DNA of 64,000 nt from Hemibagrus wyckioides (GCF_019097595.1 NC_080735.1:15415917-15479916), one strand, 5' to 3'. Positions 13,491 through 26,270 are shown, numbered from the stretch's first letter. Program-made: numbers and translations. The notes: generated by a model from the sequence alone, not told the origin.

Positions 13491-13854
13491 TGTTTCATTT
13501 TAGTAGCAATATGTGTGAATGTAGCTTAAGAAAAAATGAAATTTGGATTCAAGCGACGAGATCAGGGTTTTTCTTTCTTTTTCTTGTATTAAAGCAATAA
13601 TACTTTACCTTTATATGAAAACGCAGTGTTGTAGTAATCATAGCTAGTAGGGCTGCTCTGCTGCAGCTAAAACCTTCCAATGTTTTTCAGATTGAGTCCT
13701 AATGTTTTCATCAATAACACACAGCATGCAGCGGCGTCTCTTATGCCCTCTTTTCATCCAGTACTGAAACCTAGTCATAGCTATAGTGCAGTAGCCCACT
13801 CAGCTGTGCATTCTGATGACCTCCACATACCCAGACAGAACCACACACACAAAC

Positions 13855-13862
<8 letters not shown>

Positions 13863-13899
<37 letters not shown>
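13863..13899. repeat. (TA)n microsatellite
   Basis: About 18 TA units following a short GTGTGT run. Confidence 0.97.
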
Positions 13900-13905
<6 letters not shown>

Positions 13906-14077
13906 TATGCTCAGTTCAAGGGTACATTAGTCTTCTCTGCAAAAATGTGAAGAGCTTGCCTTCGTTTCATTTGTATCGATTTTATGCTCGGGCATTTTCC
14001 CAGCCGAGTCCTATTCTAGGCTTGTCCTTAACCAGCAAACTCCACTCCACAGCTTCATCAACTATACCAGCCTGGCT

Positions 14078-14104
<27 letters not shown>
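14078..14104. repeat. (CA)n microsatellite
   Basis: About 13 CA units. Confidence 0.97.
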
Positions 14105-14108
<4 letters not shown>

Positions 14109-14632
14109 TACTGAACGATGGATCCTATGGATAGAGAGAAAAAAGCTGAAACTAACCTGTTTTTGTAGGCCAGAACAGTTTCTATTCCACAATGCTATCT
14201 AACTCTCACTTCTGATTGGTCAGAAGGTTATTTTTAAATAATAGCTCCATTAATATTAATGCGCTTTTTTTAATATGTCATGGCTACTACAGTATCTAAT
14301 TCCCAAGGCAGACACTCCTCATAAACTGATTATACAACAAAGAAACAACAAAAAGCAAAGTTGTCTGGAATCATGTCTCATTAATTTTTAATTCCTTATT
14401 TGAATCTGAAAGTGTTTCCATGCAAATTTATGTAACTGTAAATGGCAGAAATTTGTTATATTACAAAGAGAATGTTCAAGACATTTTCAACCTGAAAGTA
14501 ACAAGAAATAATCAAGTTCTAAAAAATAAACATAGGTTGTTATAATTTCAGAAAGTTACTGAAAAGCAAGTTTTAAAATTTATAACTGAGACCAGCAGTC
14601 AGAAATGATCAATATTTAGAAACATTTTTATT

Positions 14633-14643
14633 AAATAATAATG

Positions 14644-14727
<84 letters not shown>
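14633..14727. repeat. (AAT)n followed directly by (ATT)n, palindromic microsatellite
   Basis: An AAT run from about 14633 to 14693 switches to ATT up to 14727, so the two halves are reverse complements with no spacer. Confidence 0.95.
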
Positions 14728-14810
14728 GTTTTTTAATTAATTTATTTGTTTCATTCATTATTTTTTACTTTTTTACTTTTTATTTTTAATATTTACATTT
14801 TAAATGTTAT

Positions 14811-15128
14811 ATGATGGGTGGCACGGTGGCTTAGTGGTTAGCACAAAACACCTTTGCATGTTCTCTCCGTGCTTGGTGGGTTTCCTCTGGGTGCTCCGGT
14901 TTCCTCCCACAGTCCAAAGACACGCTTCTAGGCTGATTGGAGTCTCTAAATTGCCCGTAGTGTGTGATTGCGTGAGTGAATGAGTATGTGTGTGTGTGCC
15001 CTGCAGTGGGTTGGCACTCTGTCCAGGGTGTATCCTGACTTGATGCCCAATGATGCCTGAGATAGGCACAGGCTCCCCGTGACCCCAGAATAGATCAGAT
15101 AAGCGCTACAGACAATGAAATGAAATGA
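14811..15128 (+). repeat. V-SINE (DANA-like) copy with deleted head centre
   Basis: Starts GGTGGCACGGTGGCTTAGTG (A-box-like tRNA head), then jumps to tttgcatgttctctccgtgc, so the B-box region is deleted. It continues with the V-SINE core gggtttcctctgggtgctcc and cagtccaaagacacgc, a tail ending gataagcgctacagacaatg, and short ATGAA tandem repeats. Confidence 0.85.
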
Positions 15129-15299
15129 AATTAAAAATGTTATGACATGTCCATACATTAAATTACTTTTTTCTTTTCTTCACGTTACTCCTGGTGTATT
15201 CCTCGTGATTTTAATTTCCGACTTTAACTATAACTAACAAACACTCTAACGTACAGTGTAACCAGAATGCCTATTTCTAACAGAAATCACTGCATGCGC

Positions 15300-15530
15300 T
15301 CTTAAGCTGCAACTCCCCACCCATCAGATCTATAGATGATATACGCAGCAGGACAGCGTGAGCCGAAAGGTCCATCTGCTGAACGGGAAATCGATGCAAC
15401 AGATAGCGGATGAGCGGAGGATGGACGGGATTTAGCACCAGCATGTAAAGCAAGCAGCCAGTGATGTCAAGGAGATGCTTTTAAAGCAGCGGTAATGAAT
15501 ACAAATCTGACTCTTGAATGCAAGATCCAG

Positions 15531-15575
<45 letters not shown>

Positions 15576-15666
15576 CATAATGCAGTCTGATTATTTTTCT
15601 CATTCATTTTAGTGTGCATGCATTTTAAAAGCAGGGTGGGATGAAATGTTTAATCAAAGAGAGGAT

Positions 15667-15714
<48 letters not shown>

Positions 15715-16360
15715 ACTCACACATTCTCTCTCTTGGTTTATATCTCAATTTCTCTTTACTTAGCTTCTGTATTTCTCCATCTATGTGTCTATGAGCCTAC
15801 TTGCAGACTGCATTACCACGGTAATGACTTCACCATCGTATTTGATTAAAATTCTGTTTACAGAAGGCTTCTATTACTCACTGATCAAAGGTACAACTAA
15901 AGTGGCGATATCAAGCACTAGAAAGCAAGCAGCACAAATCAGGTATATTAACAAAACTAAATCTCAGGCCTTGGCCAGGAAATCTGTGTCCACATCAGTG
16001 TAAAAAATGCTCTCCGGCTAAAAACGCTAATCTCGTCCTGAGCTTTCTAATACTTTCCAAATTACTGGATAAGATCTTTTTAATGAGACTTTTCTGCAAA
16101 TCATACTCTAAATCAGCAAGCGTGAGCAGTGAGGGTTAACACAGAGAACAAACCGAAGAAAATCTCATTATTGTCTGCCTGCCGATTAAAGGGCAATGAA
16201 ACAGTGTCTTTCAGTCCATATATGGAAATGTATGAGGCTCTGAGTGGGCGTGTCTTCATGGCCATACATGAGACCATATATGGAAGTAGAATGAATATAA
16301 GTTATTTACAGTATCAGTAAGCTATCATGAGCTAAACTGACAAGATTTCTCAGAGTCATA
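15300..16360. other. intergenic with GT/GA and CT microsatellites
   Basis: GT then GA run at 15532-15573 and a CT run at 15670-15710. The remainder shows no gene or repeat I can name. 15300-15500 is locally GC-balanced. Confidence 0.5.
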
Positions 16361-16369
16361 TTCATAAAA

Positions 16370-17310
16370 TGTTCATAACATTCACATTCGCTAATTTTAG
16401 CCACCTAGCAACGAAGAGCTAACCTGACAGGATTTTTGAAAGGATTACTGCTATATTCTCTGCTAAATTTAGCCACCAAGTAATGATAGGCTAACCTGAC
16501 AGGATTTGTGTAAATATTTTTAAGTCATATTCCTAAAATATCTATAATATTCACTGCTAGTATTAGCCACCTTGCTAAGATGAGCTAACCTGACAGGAAT
16601 TTTTCGAAAGGATTTAAGTCACATTGTGAAAAGATTTTTAAGTCACATTCCTGAATTATCTATAATATTCACTGCCAATATTAGCCACCTAGCTAAGATG
16701 AGCTAACCTGATAAGATTTCTTGAACAGATTTTTGAGTAATGTTCTGGAAATACCTGTAATGTTCATTGCTAATATTAGCTATCTTGCTAAGATGAGCTA
16801 ACCTGACAGGATTTCTTAAAGGATTTTTTTAAAGGATAAGTCATATTCCTGAAATATCTGTAATAATTACTGCTAATATAAGCCAACTAGCTAAAATTAG
16901 GTAACCTAACAGGATTTCCGAAAAGATTTTTAAGTGCTGTTCCAAAAATAGCTATAATATTCATTGCTATTATTAGCTATCTTGCTAAGATGAGCTAACC
17001 TGACAGGATTTCATGAGGGATTTTAAGTCATATTCCTAAAAAATAACGATAATAATCACTCCTAATATTAGCCACCTAGCTAAGATGAGGTAACCTAACA
17101 GGATTTCTGAACAGATTTTTAAGTAATGTTCTGGAAATATCTATAATGTTCATTGCTAATATTAGCTATTTTAAGAAGATGAGCAAACCTGACAGGATTT
17201 CTTATAGGATTTTAAGCCATATTCCTGAAATATTGATAATAGTCACTCCTAATATTAGCCACCTAGCTAAAATCAGGTAACCTAACAAGATTTCTGAAAG
17301 GATTAAGTCA
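16370..17310. repeat. degenerate tandem repeat, period about 95 bp, about ten units
   Basis: The phrase gagctaacctgacagg recurs near 16417, 16489, 16583, 16698, 16795, 16900, 16993, 17090, 17181 and 17273. Between occurrences lie aagtcatattcctgaaatat, tataatattcactgc and attagccacctagc. Spacing is 72 to 115 bases, mostly 91-97. Units have diverged by substitution and small indels. Confidence 0.88.
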
Positions 17311-17867
17311 TATTCCAATGTGTGAATATTAAAACATAATAATTATCATTTGGGAGGTAAATTCTAATGTTTGGGACCATCGTGTGCAACTAATTGGCCA
17401 CTGTGTCATCATCAAATGGAACAGGAACAGTTGAAATCATCAAAATTCTAATCAGCTAAGTTCAATGTAGGAAAGATAAAGACGAAGTTAAAATACAGGC
17501 TGGGACATGTTACGCTATTAATTAGATCAAAACTTGAGTATAAAAGCTAAAGTACCAACTGGCTTCCTTTCTGTGCTGTTTGTAGAGATCAGAACACATG
17601 CAAATGAACAAACGCTGGCCCCGATAAAGGAAATCCCATGACACATAGTGCCTGGTTGCTTTGGGCATTATTCCAGGGCACATCAGATTACATGATTCAA
17701 GTGCTTTGTGTTGAAATGTTTTGTTTTTTTTCTCTCAACCATCATTTGTAAGTAGGTAAAATGGCTGCAGGTTTTAAATGACCATAAGCGTGAATGTGTG
17801 TGTGTGTGTGTGCAGGTCAGTGTGATGTGCAAAATGCTCAAGCAGAAACCCACATCAAGTTTGACAT
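17311..17867. other. intergenic, no gene recognised
   Basis: A short GT microsatellite lies near 17797. Nothing else stands out. Confidence 0.4.
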
Positions 17868-17935
17868 GGTGTGCATTCTGAGATGCTTTTTTGCTCATCA
17901 GAGTTATAGCTGCATGAAGTAGATCTTTCATTGCC
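17868..17935 (+). repeat. TTCTGAGATGCTTTT-family repeat (copy 2, fragment)
   Basis: Gtgtgcattctgagatgctttt followed by tgctcatcagagttata matches the start of the family seen at 4581, 27045 and 45325, then diverges. Confidence 0.55.
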
Positions 17936-18129
17936 CTTTTACTGACCCTATATGACCCTGAAAATCTCTGTGTTATCATTCAGTCACTCAGTAGCAATCA
18001 TTAGACTGAGGGAAAAAAAAAATATAGCACACTGCTGCCATTCAGTGTGAAAAATGCTTCTGCATGTCATGGCAACTCGAACACTTTACATCTTCTATTC
18101 ATCACACTTTTGTTTGCTTGCTGTCCCTG

Positions 18130-18560
18130 TCTTTCGAACATCAACGGAGCCAATTACATTACACTCTCCCGGTCGTGACATGTCTGCAGCCCTCAATGCG
18201 ACTCGCCAACCGAGCCTCGCCCCAGAAAAGCCACATTTAAAGTCAATGCAAACACGATCAATCAAAATCATCAAAACAAAAGGACTAAAACGCATTGATC
18301 CGTATTATTCTGGCGTCTCCTAAGCCAACTAAAGTAATTGTGCCTTAGGACAGAACTGCTCAAGTCAATTAATGTTATGGCTCAGCTGATGGCTGGCCCA
18401 GTTAAACAATGATTGGTAGCTGCCATTAGGCGCTCGCAAATGCTGTTTGCTTTCTACTTTGATGCACATGTGAAAGGGATGAGTGATGACGTTTGTTGGC
18501 AGTAGATATGAACTAATAAACAGCGACAGGGAGGAGAGAGATCTGCATGATCTGGAGTAT
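18130..18560. other. possible conserved non-coding element
   Basis: GC-balanced DNA with ccaattacattaca, gtcaattaatgttatgg, and cctaattgac further on; ATTA cores occur in otherwise mixed sequence, with no repeat signature. Open frames on both strands are under 90 codons and unrecognised. Confidence 0.25.
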
Positions 18561-18849
18561 GTGACGGCAGAAGAAGTCATTCCTTATTAACATTAAATGC
18601 AGCCGTGTGATATGTGTCAATAAATGTCAAATAAATAAATAGCGAAATTAATTCTATTAAAGAGAGAAAACTCCCTGGGGACGTGTAGCGCAAAACCTAA
18701 TTGACAGGAAGCTAAAAATGAGATCTGATTTGGTGGTGGTGGTGTTGTTGGTGATGATGAATGATCAGAGGTGAAACTGAATAAAAATACAATGAGCTAT
18801 AAAAAGAGTAAGTCATGAAAGCTTGAATGGAATAAAAATATTTATTCAT

Positions 18850-18970
18850 CTGCAGGAAGTCATTTATCCTGGTCAGTGTCAAAGTGGATCCAGAGACTAT
18901 CCCTGAAACACTGGATGCAAAGAAGGAAAACATCCTCCACAGGGCACCATGCATGCGTTTACACACTCAA
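18850..18970 (-). repeat. V-SINE tail fragment
   Basis: The reverse complement reads caccatgcatggtgccctgtgg-like text, then catccagtgtttcaggg, ctctggatcc and a gataaat tail, the order of a V-SINE 3' half. Confidence 0.55.
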
Positions 18971-19467
18971 ACACACCTCAGGGCAATGTAGCACCACCTA
19001 CAGGTATGTATTTTGAATTTTTGGGAGGCAAGATGAATAAACTGAGTATCCTGTAAAGCAGCAGCACTTTTACTCTGTTTTACACACTTAATAATAGTTC
19101 TACTTGGAAGCTTTACTGAAAAACAAACCCTCTGTTTTAGGGTTCTGCTTAAAATCTTTAAATGTTTTTGCAGGAGAATGGACTGAAAAGACATTTAAGG
19201 TGATAGCTGAAACCCTTCTTTTTTTTTGTAAGAGTCTGCAAATCAAGAGCATTAAGAAAGATTGACAAGAAGGATATGACATATTCTGTTCAGTGCTCCA
19301 TTAGGAAACAGTGGAGAGTTCTGTTAGGTATCATTATCTTTTGAGAAGAATGTAACTTTTATGAAATAGACACCCTGAAGAACCTTGAAAATAGGTACAT
19401 CCAATGGATATACCTAAGAAAAAATAAATACAGACAAATGCAGGGTCAAATGTGGCATATTTATTCA

Positions 19468-19585
19468 TTCATTGTCTATACCTGCTTATTCCTAGGGTCA
19501 CGGGGGTCTGCTGGAGCCTATCCCAGTGCACATAGGGCGAAAGGCAGGGGTACACCCTGGACAGGTCGCCAGTCCATTGCAGTAA
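19468..19585 (-). repeat. V-SINE tail fragment
   Basis: The reverse complement contains gactggcgacctgtccaggg, tgggataggctccagcaga and gtgaccctaggaataagcagg before gacaatgaatgaat, a standard fish V-SINE 3' half. Confidence 0.8.
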
Positions 19586-22500
19586 ATGTGGCATATTCGT
19601 ACTCTAAAACACAAAACGCTCAGACTTTATACTCTTTAAAAGAACTTGAAACGGGAGCTACAAGTGATCAAGGACACATCGGGCTAAGAAATACAGCACA
19701 GACGCATGAAAAGACACAGGCAAGAATGGACAAATCAATTAGTGCTAACAAGAAATAGCAAAAAACAATGAATTATTGAGCTCAAGATCAAAAGAGGAAA
19801 GCACTGTTGCCATGGAAACGCTGAATCATATGAAGATTAAAATGACATCATTCAATTGATTGGCTCTATATAGTGCCATTAATGGTAATATCTGACTACT
19901 GCTGCCCTGCTTATGGCCTTATAGGAGGCTTGTGTGTGTGTGTGAGAGAGAGCGAGAGAGAGAGAGAGAGAGAGAGAGAATCCGTAATTGGATGAAGTCA
20001 AAAGCAACTGAGACCAATTACCTGTGTGGACGTGACTCATCAAATCTTTGGTTCCTCGTGTTAGGCTGAAGGTGTGTCGAGGGCCAGGGGTGCTCCTCTG
20101 CACATTGTCACCATGTACTGTGGAAATCCTTTGCATTTAAATCATGCCTTCTTGGAAAGCACTTTACAAAATGAACCTGCTTCAAGAAAGAGTGAAGAAC
20201 GGCAACGTGTCTCAACATCCAACCCGACGAGTTATAAATCAAGTTTAAGCAGCAGATTTTATTTTAAGGGAAGGTGCTTTACTGTCAGTCAGGACTGTTG
20301 CATGAATACAGTTAATCAGTAATACAGTATAAAAGACAGAGTGATTTACAGCTACTCACTAACTGGCAGGCTTGTTCAGCCAGCGACCCTGAGGATAGAC
20401 TCCGTCCATTTCAATTAGCAATGCAAAACTGCTACGTAATTGAATTATACCAGCGAGTTGTTGAATCCTTGATTCTGATTGAGTCAGAAGGTGTTGAGAA
20501 AACAGACGCTGCACATAATCTATGACTAATAATGAATAAAACATTAAAAACGTTGTTATTTAACAAAGAAAATGATTCATATTCACTGACATGGTGAGGT
20601 TTTCTGTAAGAAGGTGGAATTTGGTGGAATTTTTCTTTGTCTTATTAACATGATGACACACAGAGAGAGAGATGCTGTAATAATACATTCAGTGTAAAGA
20701 TTCTGTATAGCCATGTATTTTAAACGTGTAGACATAATTCAACAACCGTTCTTAGACTTTTACTTACATGCATTTGTTAAAAAAATCTGTTCATGAATCA
20801 CAGAAAGTGATACAAGGAAATAGGCAGATCCATGTTTCCTCCAGAAGCTTGCTATCATGACACGAGGCAGCACACGGCATCAGAGTACACACACACACTG
20901 TACATCGATGCTGCATCGTGGCTGTACTTTGCATTACTGTGGAAATGGAATCCTCTTAAGTGTTGGTACGCTCTCTGTCTCATACTCTGCATCCCTGAGT
21001 GGCATAACTTTCACGGAAACGCCATCTGAAATGCAGTTCCTGGGTTGCGCATTATTGTTTGTGACCATGTGCGAGAGACATTTCATGAAGAGAAGAAAGA
21101 TGAAGACAGGGCTCTGCCTTAATAGTTCATTTGTATTCATGCCCACATGTGTTAGACATTCCATATTTCATATGAAGTCCACTTGTTCCTTCAATTTCCA
21201 GTCGAAGCACACAAAATGTGATCTGAAATGCAATCTGTTTTATTCACATCGGAGAAGGGATACATTACAACAGGTTTTTTTTTTTTTTGGAATGATAAAT
21301 ACACTTGTATTAATTCTCCACATATTCTAAACATTTAGTCACTTTGTATTTCGCTCTGGATAAGAGCATCTGCCAAATGCCAGAAATGTAAATGTAAATA
21401 TTCTAAGGCTGATAACGGACTGAAAATGCGTTGTTAATAAAACAAAGGAAACCATATAACCTTTGTTATGATTATGTTTTCTCTGAGAAAACATTTATTC
21501 AACATTTTTTCAATACATTTTCCACCATAGGAAAACTTTCAGGACGTGATCTTGTTACGATTAAAGTAACTAGTAAGGGAAAGACAGCTGCTATAACATA
21601 AGGAACTTGCTTCAGTAACGCTGCACAAAGGAAACTATAAACAGGCAGAAACTATTACATATGACTATTTACATATTATTATATGTTCTTTAAGAAAAAA
21701 AAATCCAGAAGTTTTTTCAATTGGTATAGTATGAATAAAATAAAATAAAATAAAATCCTTTAGAACATGCTAACATCATGACATGATATTATATGAAAAT
21801 AACACCACTGCACTGATTATTTTCCTTTAACAGCATGGTCTGTTGGGTTTTATTCTTTACTAAACATAGATATAAAATCAAAGCAGCTTTGTCTGTTAGC
21901 TAGTTTCCTTCCAACTCACTAGCTAGCAAAAAAAAATAGTACGATTAAAATATGTGAAAAAAGATCAGTTAAAATATTTTAAACAATTAATACACAATAG
22001 GAAGCAAATCCAGTTTTGCAACATGCTAGAAATCATAGAAGTAGATGAAAATTAAAAGTTAGCATATTGCTAAATCTCTGTTTCCTACCTGCAAATAAAA
22101 GCATAAATAAGAGCCGGAAAACAAAAATATGTATATGAGTTTAATGTAATTTGTGAATTTGAGCTTTAGGAAGTGAAAACACAAGAAGCTAGTTATTCAA
22201 GTCAGCTAGGAGACATTTAGACTTAAATTTGGTCTCATATGGGCAGTGTAAGAGCATAGAGATAGTAGAAACACAATAAAACTGTAGACGACATCAACAT
22301 TTACCTCAGATGTGCTGATAAAGTAACTAAGATTATACTGTTATAGACATTTAGCATCAAATCAAACAGCCTGATTTCAGCCATATTGTAACATATCCAT
22401 GTTGTGTCATTGTGTCAGGAAATGTTTGTGCGCCTATCACAAAATCTGCTGTACAGATGACATGTGAATAAAGAATAACTGTCCAAAACTTTTAGTTCCC

Positions 22501-22720
22501 GAGACGCCTGTGTAGCTAGTGTTAGTTAACTGTTTAGCAAGATTAGGTTAAATGCAAGAGCTAACACTATTCCAAACACCTCAGTGTGCTTTAGATTCAT
22601 GAAAACCTACATCAAGTAAGCTGGCTAGTTACACATACAGTATACATGATATTATACACATGATATTATACACCCTGAGCAGCAATCAGAATGATATAAG
22701 AAATAATTCCATACTCCACA
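19586..22720. other. intergenic, no gene recognised
   Basis: GT/GA microsatellite at 19931-19979. 21340-21400 (tttcgctctggataagagcatctgccaaatg plus aaatgtaaatg) is the 3' tail of a tRNA-SINE family. Open frames, including a 157-codon one at 20857, have no recognisable domain and end in low-complexity T runs. Confidence 0.45.
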
Positions 22721-22729
22721 TAAATTCCA

Positions 22730-22940
22730 CCTCCTTTTTCATTTCCTACTGTAAACATACACTTCCTAGTTTTCTTCCCTTCTATTTAACAGGCAGCTCG
22801 GGCTGTAATTAAAAATCAGGAGAAGCCACAGCGAGTGCTGAGTGCTGTAATCACAATTATTATCATTAGAGAAGATAGGAGAGCGCTTTTACATTTGAAG
22901 CATGCAGACCTCCATCTGTTTAATTAGTCTGAAGGATTGT
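22730..22940. other. possible conserved non-coding element
   Basis: Gctgtaattaaaaatcagg, gctgtaatcacaattatt and gtttaattagtctgaagg give three ATTA-type clusters in 200 bases of otherwise balanced sequence. Composition only. Confidence 0.25.
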
Positions 22941-23617
22941 ATGTGTGCACGTGCTCGTGTCGAACCTCGTGCTTTCTCATCCCCCATACATACAGTACAT
23001 GCACACCCCTTTCAGTCTCTGTCAGCTAGATGAAGGATGGCTGTCACATGTTCTACCAGCTTTTAATATGCGCTGCTGGTTGCATGTCGATTCCTCCTGC
23101 CATTACTTCATATACTACACCAAAGCCAGCCATCACACAATCCCATGATTTCTTTATGATTTCTTTATGACTTTCGTCTTAACGTGGCTCACATTCTAGC
23201 ATACAAGCCTGTGATTTCCCCTAAGTCTGCGCTTTTCCCCCACACGTCCCTGCTTCTTTCTCTAGTACTGAAGCTCACCTTGGACTTCAGAGAAATTCGA
23301 AGGCACTGCTATAGCTTCATTTCCGCACGACTTCTGCGAACGGGAGATATCGAGGCAGACGTTATCATTTCCTTTTTTCCCAGTCAGTTTAGATTGCAAT
23401 TGATTTCCCGCAGCCTTGATATGAATGTCAGGAGCCAGATGAACTAATAGATCATGGTTTGAATGTTGAAATCTCCCAGACCGCAAAAGAGCCAGAGCAA
23501 AAAAAAAAAGATCTTTTTCTACATCAATCATTACTTATTAGTTAAAAATTAATTACAAATCCTTTAGTTTTATTTAGCTCATAATATTAAACTGGAATAT
23601 CCCAATGAGTCACTGTA

Positions 23618-24095
23618 TACACCAATCAGCCATAATATTAAAACTACTGACAAGAGATGTGAAATGCATTCATTATCTCGTTACAATCGCACTTGTCATG
23701 GGGTGGGATAGATCAGACAGGAAGTGAACAGTCAGGTCCAGGCATTCATGTAGATGCAACATTGATATGTACCACCTACCTGAATACTGTTGTAGACCAT
23801 GTACACCCCTTCATTTCATGTCAACTGTATTTACAAATAGCAGTGGCCTCTTTCAGAAGGATAGTGCTCCTGCCACACTGCAAAAATTGTTCAGGAATGG
23901 TCTGAGGTACTTGAAGAGTTCAAGGTGTTAACTTGGCCTCCAAATTCCCAAGATCTCAATCCAATCAAACATTTGTGGAATTTGCTAGCAAGTAAGGCCA
24001 ATCCTTGGAGGCATCACCTCCCACCTTACAGGACTTAAAGGATCTGCTGATAACATCGACACACATTCCTTATGAGGCCGAAAAAATGCAGTACT
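23618..24095 (+). mobile_element. decayed Tc1/mariner-like transposon, internally deleted
   Basis: The left end, tacaccaatcagccataata, matches the terminal inverted repeat of a common fish Tc1-like element and is followed by its subterminal text to about 23732. The sequence then jumps to the C-terminal half of the transposase gene: the GIHVDATL-like and TTYLN region, a segment preserving LFQKD, and LNPIKHLW, where the third catalytic acidic residue (normally E in NPIEHLW) is K. Frameshifts and stops break the frame and the right terminal repeat is not recognisable. It is inactive. Confidence 0.85.
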
Positions 24096-24349
24096 GTCAT
24101 TAAGGCTACTTTAACCAATCTGATTTATATGTATATAGTTATTATATATTTATTTATTAATTTTCATGTTTTGCTAATAATGGAAAAAGCAAAAAAATAA
24201 AAGAAGTCCATTCATTTTGACTAAACCTTTGTCTGATACTAAATATTCTGTTTATTTAAACTGAATTAGGTGTTAATGTTTTAGTTTAGGTAACCCTCTG
24301 CAGCATGCTGGAAGTTAAATAAAAACTGGCACAAGCCATCAGGATAAAT

Positions 24350-24600
24350 GTAATCTTCCCTTCTCACTCTGGTGGCTCAGCGCTCTGCTTGCTTGTCTGA
24401 AATCCTGCTTAGTAATTCAGGTTCGGTCCAGGCGGCGGATTTGAATATTGAGTGTTTTTGTAGCCTGGTGAAATGAAAAGCATGCCTTAACGGTGAAAAG
24501 TGTGCCTTTTTAATTGGAGCTCCAGTTAGTTTGTGTGAGTTAACTTAGACTGTGTGAGAGAGAGAGAGTTCTCCATTTTCCTGATGCCTTTTAAAGAGGC
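24350..24600. other. possible conserved non-coding element
   Basis: GC-balanced, with ttttaattggagc, gcttagtaattcagg and tccaggcggcgg. No repeat or coding signature. Weak call. Confidence 0.2.
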
Positions 24601-24989
24601 TTATCTTTATTTGAGAGAACACAAAGCTCCTGAATTAAGTGGACAGGGGAATAGCAATATCCTGAATGTATACTAGACTGGCACGTAACCTGAATAGCCG
24701 AGGTAAATGATCCACGCTGAAAGCGTATTCTGTTACAGCTATAGTTTGGGCAAATGTCTAAAAAGTTGCCTGCTGTCTAGACTCTGTTTACAGATGCTCG
24801 ACTTGCAGAAGCACCGGCGTTCTATTAAAAAAACATAATTTCAATAGAGTCCACTCATGTCTACTGGAGTGTGATATTATATCAAGACCTGTTATAGGTC
24901 CATAGACCTCAGAAATTTGGCAAGCTAATTGAAGATATCTTTTCATAGTTTTGCAGAAAAAAATTGCATTGTGTTAAAATATAGCAAGG

Positions 24990-25258
24990 ACAGCATGGTA
25001 GGTGAGCAGGTAGCATGGCTGTCTCAATGCTCCATTGTTCCTGAGCTTGGGTTACTGTCTGTATGGGTTGCTTTAGTGTTCTCTTGTATCCTCACAGTAA
25101 GTGGCTAGACTGGCTACACTAAATTTCTCCTGGTGGCTTGTAATTGACTTATGTAATCCATCTGGAAGTGAAGTCTCCCTACCCAGTGTAGGCCTGGTGG
25201 TATCTTCTGCTACCCTGATAAATGTGGTTAATAAAGATGAATGAAATAAACCAAAGCC
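24990..25258 (+). repeat. degenerate V-SINE-like copy
   Basis: Begins ggacagcatggtaggtgagcaggtagcatggctg (tRNA-like head) and runs through gagcttgggttactgtctg and ctggctacactaaatt to a tail gataaatgtggttaataaagatgaatg. Order and ends fit the V-SINE type, though strongly diverged. Confidence 0.65.
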
Positions 25259-25409
25259 GAATCTCTATATAGGTTTAAAGGTGGGTTGATGGGTAATGAT
25301 GTTCCTTTGAAGTCCCAGGGTCCAATTTTAGGAGGTCTGTAGAGTTCTTGCACGCTCATGTTCATGTAGGTTCCCTTTGAGCACTCATCCCACATTCAAA
25401 GTATGCTCA

Positions 25410-25600
25410 ATAGAAGTTACATTTACATTATATCCTAGCTTGTTAGGATGTTGGGGTCAGTCATGATACAGCACCTCTGGAACAAATTGGGTTAAGGTAC
25501 TTACTAAAGGGCCCAACATTGGCAGCTTGGTAGTGCTGGGACTTGCACCTGCAGCCTTTTGAACAGTAACCCAGAGTCTTGACCCAGAGCCACGACTGAA
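25410..25600 (-). repeat. tRNA-derived SINE, minus-strand copy
   Basis: Shares gggtcagtcatgatacagca, gggttaaggtacttac, gggcccaacattggcagctt and gtgctgggacttgcacc with the copies at 13262, 40380 and 54935. Confidence 0.75.
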
Positions 25601-25659
25601 TGAATATACACTATGGTACCCCTTATGTCTATGGTAATTTACTGTAGCCATTTCATTTA

Positions 25660-25815
25660 TTGGCATGTTCTTGGGATGAAACCACAGAGACCCCAGAGGA
25701 AACCTGCACAGACAAAGGGAGAACATCCAACACTCGAATCAGACAAGAGCCAAAGCTCAGGATCAAACTGGAGGACCTTTCAAAATGTGAGACACCAACT
25801 CTATCCAATGCTCCA
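25660..25815 (-). repeat. V-SINE head and core fragment
   Basis: The reverse complement gives a head with gagctttggctc and a V-SINE core (ggatgttctccctttgtctg, aggtttcctctggggtctct). Lies next to the SINE at 25410. Confidence 0.65.
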
Positions 25816-25984
25816 GAAACTTGCTCTTGATTAATGTCTAAAAGACCATACTTTATTTTAATAAGACTACAAAATGGTGATTAGGCCATAGTTTTCCAAA
25901 TATTATTACAATGCAATCTTTAAAAGGCTGAAAGGGAAATTAAATAAATATACTGTAAATATTGTTATGTCTCTGTCTCTCTTT

Positions 25985-26005
25985 CTCTCTCACACACACA
26001 CACAC
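25985..26005. repeat. CT then CA short microsatellite
   Basis: Ctctctttctctctcacacacacacacaca around 25976-26006. Confidence 0.9.
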
Positions 26006-26089
26006 AGATAAATCTTCTCTCCCAGTGCCCCACTGCATTGACCCACACTACAGAATCTGTCTTTCCTTGCACTTCTCCTCGCTTCTAAA

Positions 26090-26270
26090 GCGTGATTGCT
26101 AATACCTCTCAAGCCTAAAAATAATTGCTAAAGCGATGATACCAATCAGCTCCTCAAATTAGCGAGCTCATTTGCATCACATAAATAGTTCAGATGTTAA
26201 TTGCCTTCCGTTTGCATAAGAGGAATGGTGTTGGTAAAAAGAGTTTCGTTGTTTGCTCAGCGATAGCAGA
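26090..26270. other. possible conserved non-coding element
   Basis: Aaaataattgctaaagcgatgatacc, caaattagcgagctcatttgc and gatgttaattgcc show dense ATTA/TAAT and octamer-like (atttgcat) sites without repeat features. Among the better candidates in the window, but composition only. Confidence 0.3.

Noticed and set aside
20857..21330. 157-codon plus-strand open frame
   Set aside because: No family resemblance, runs into a T11 tract, and overlaps other frames. Most likely chance.
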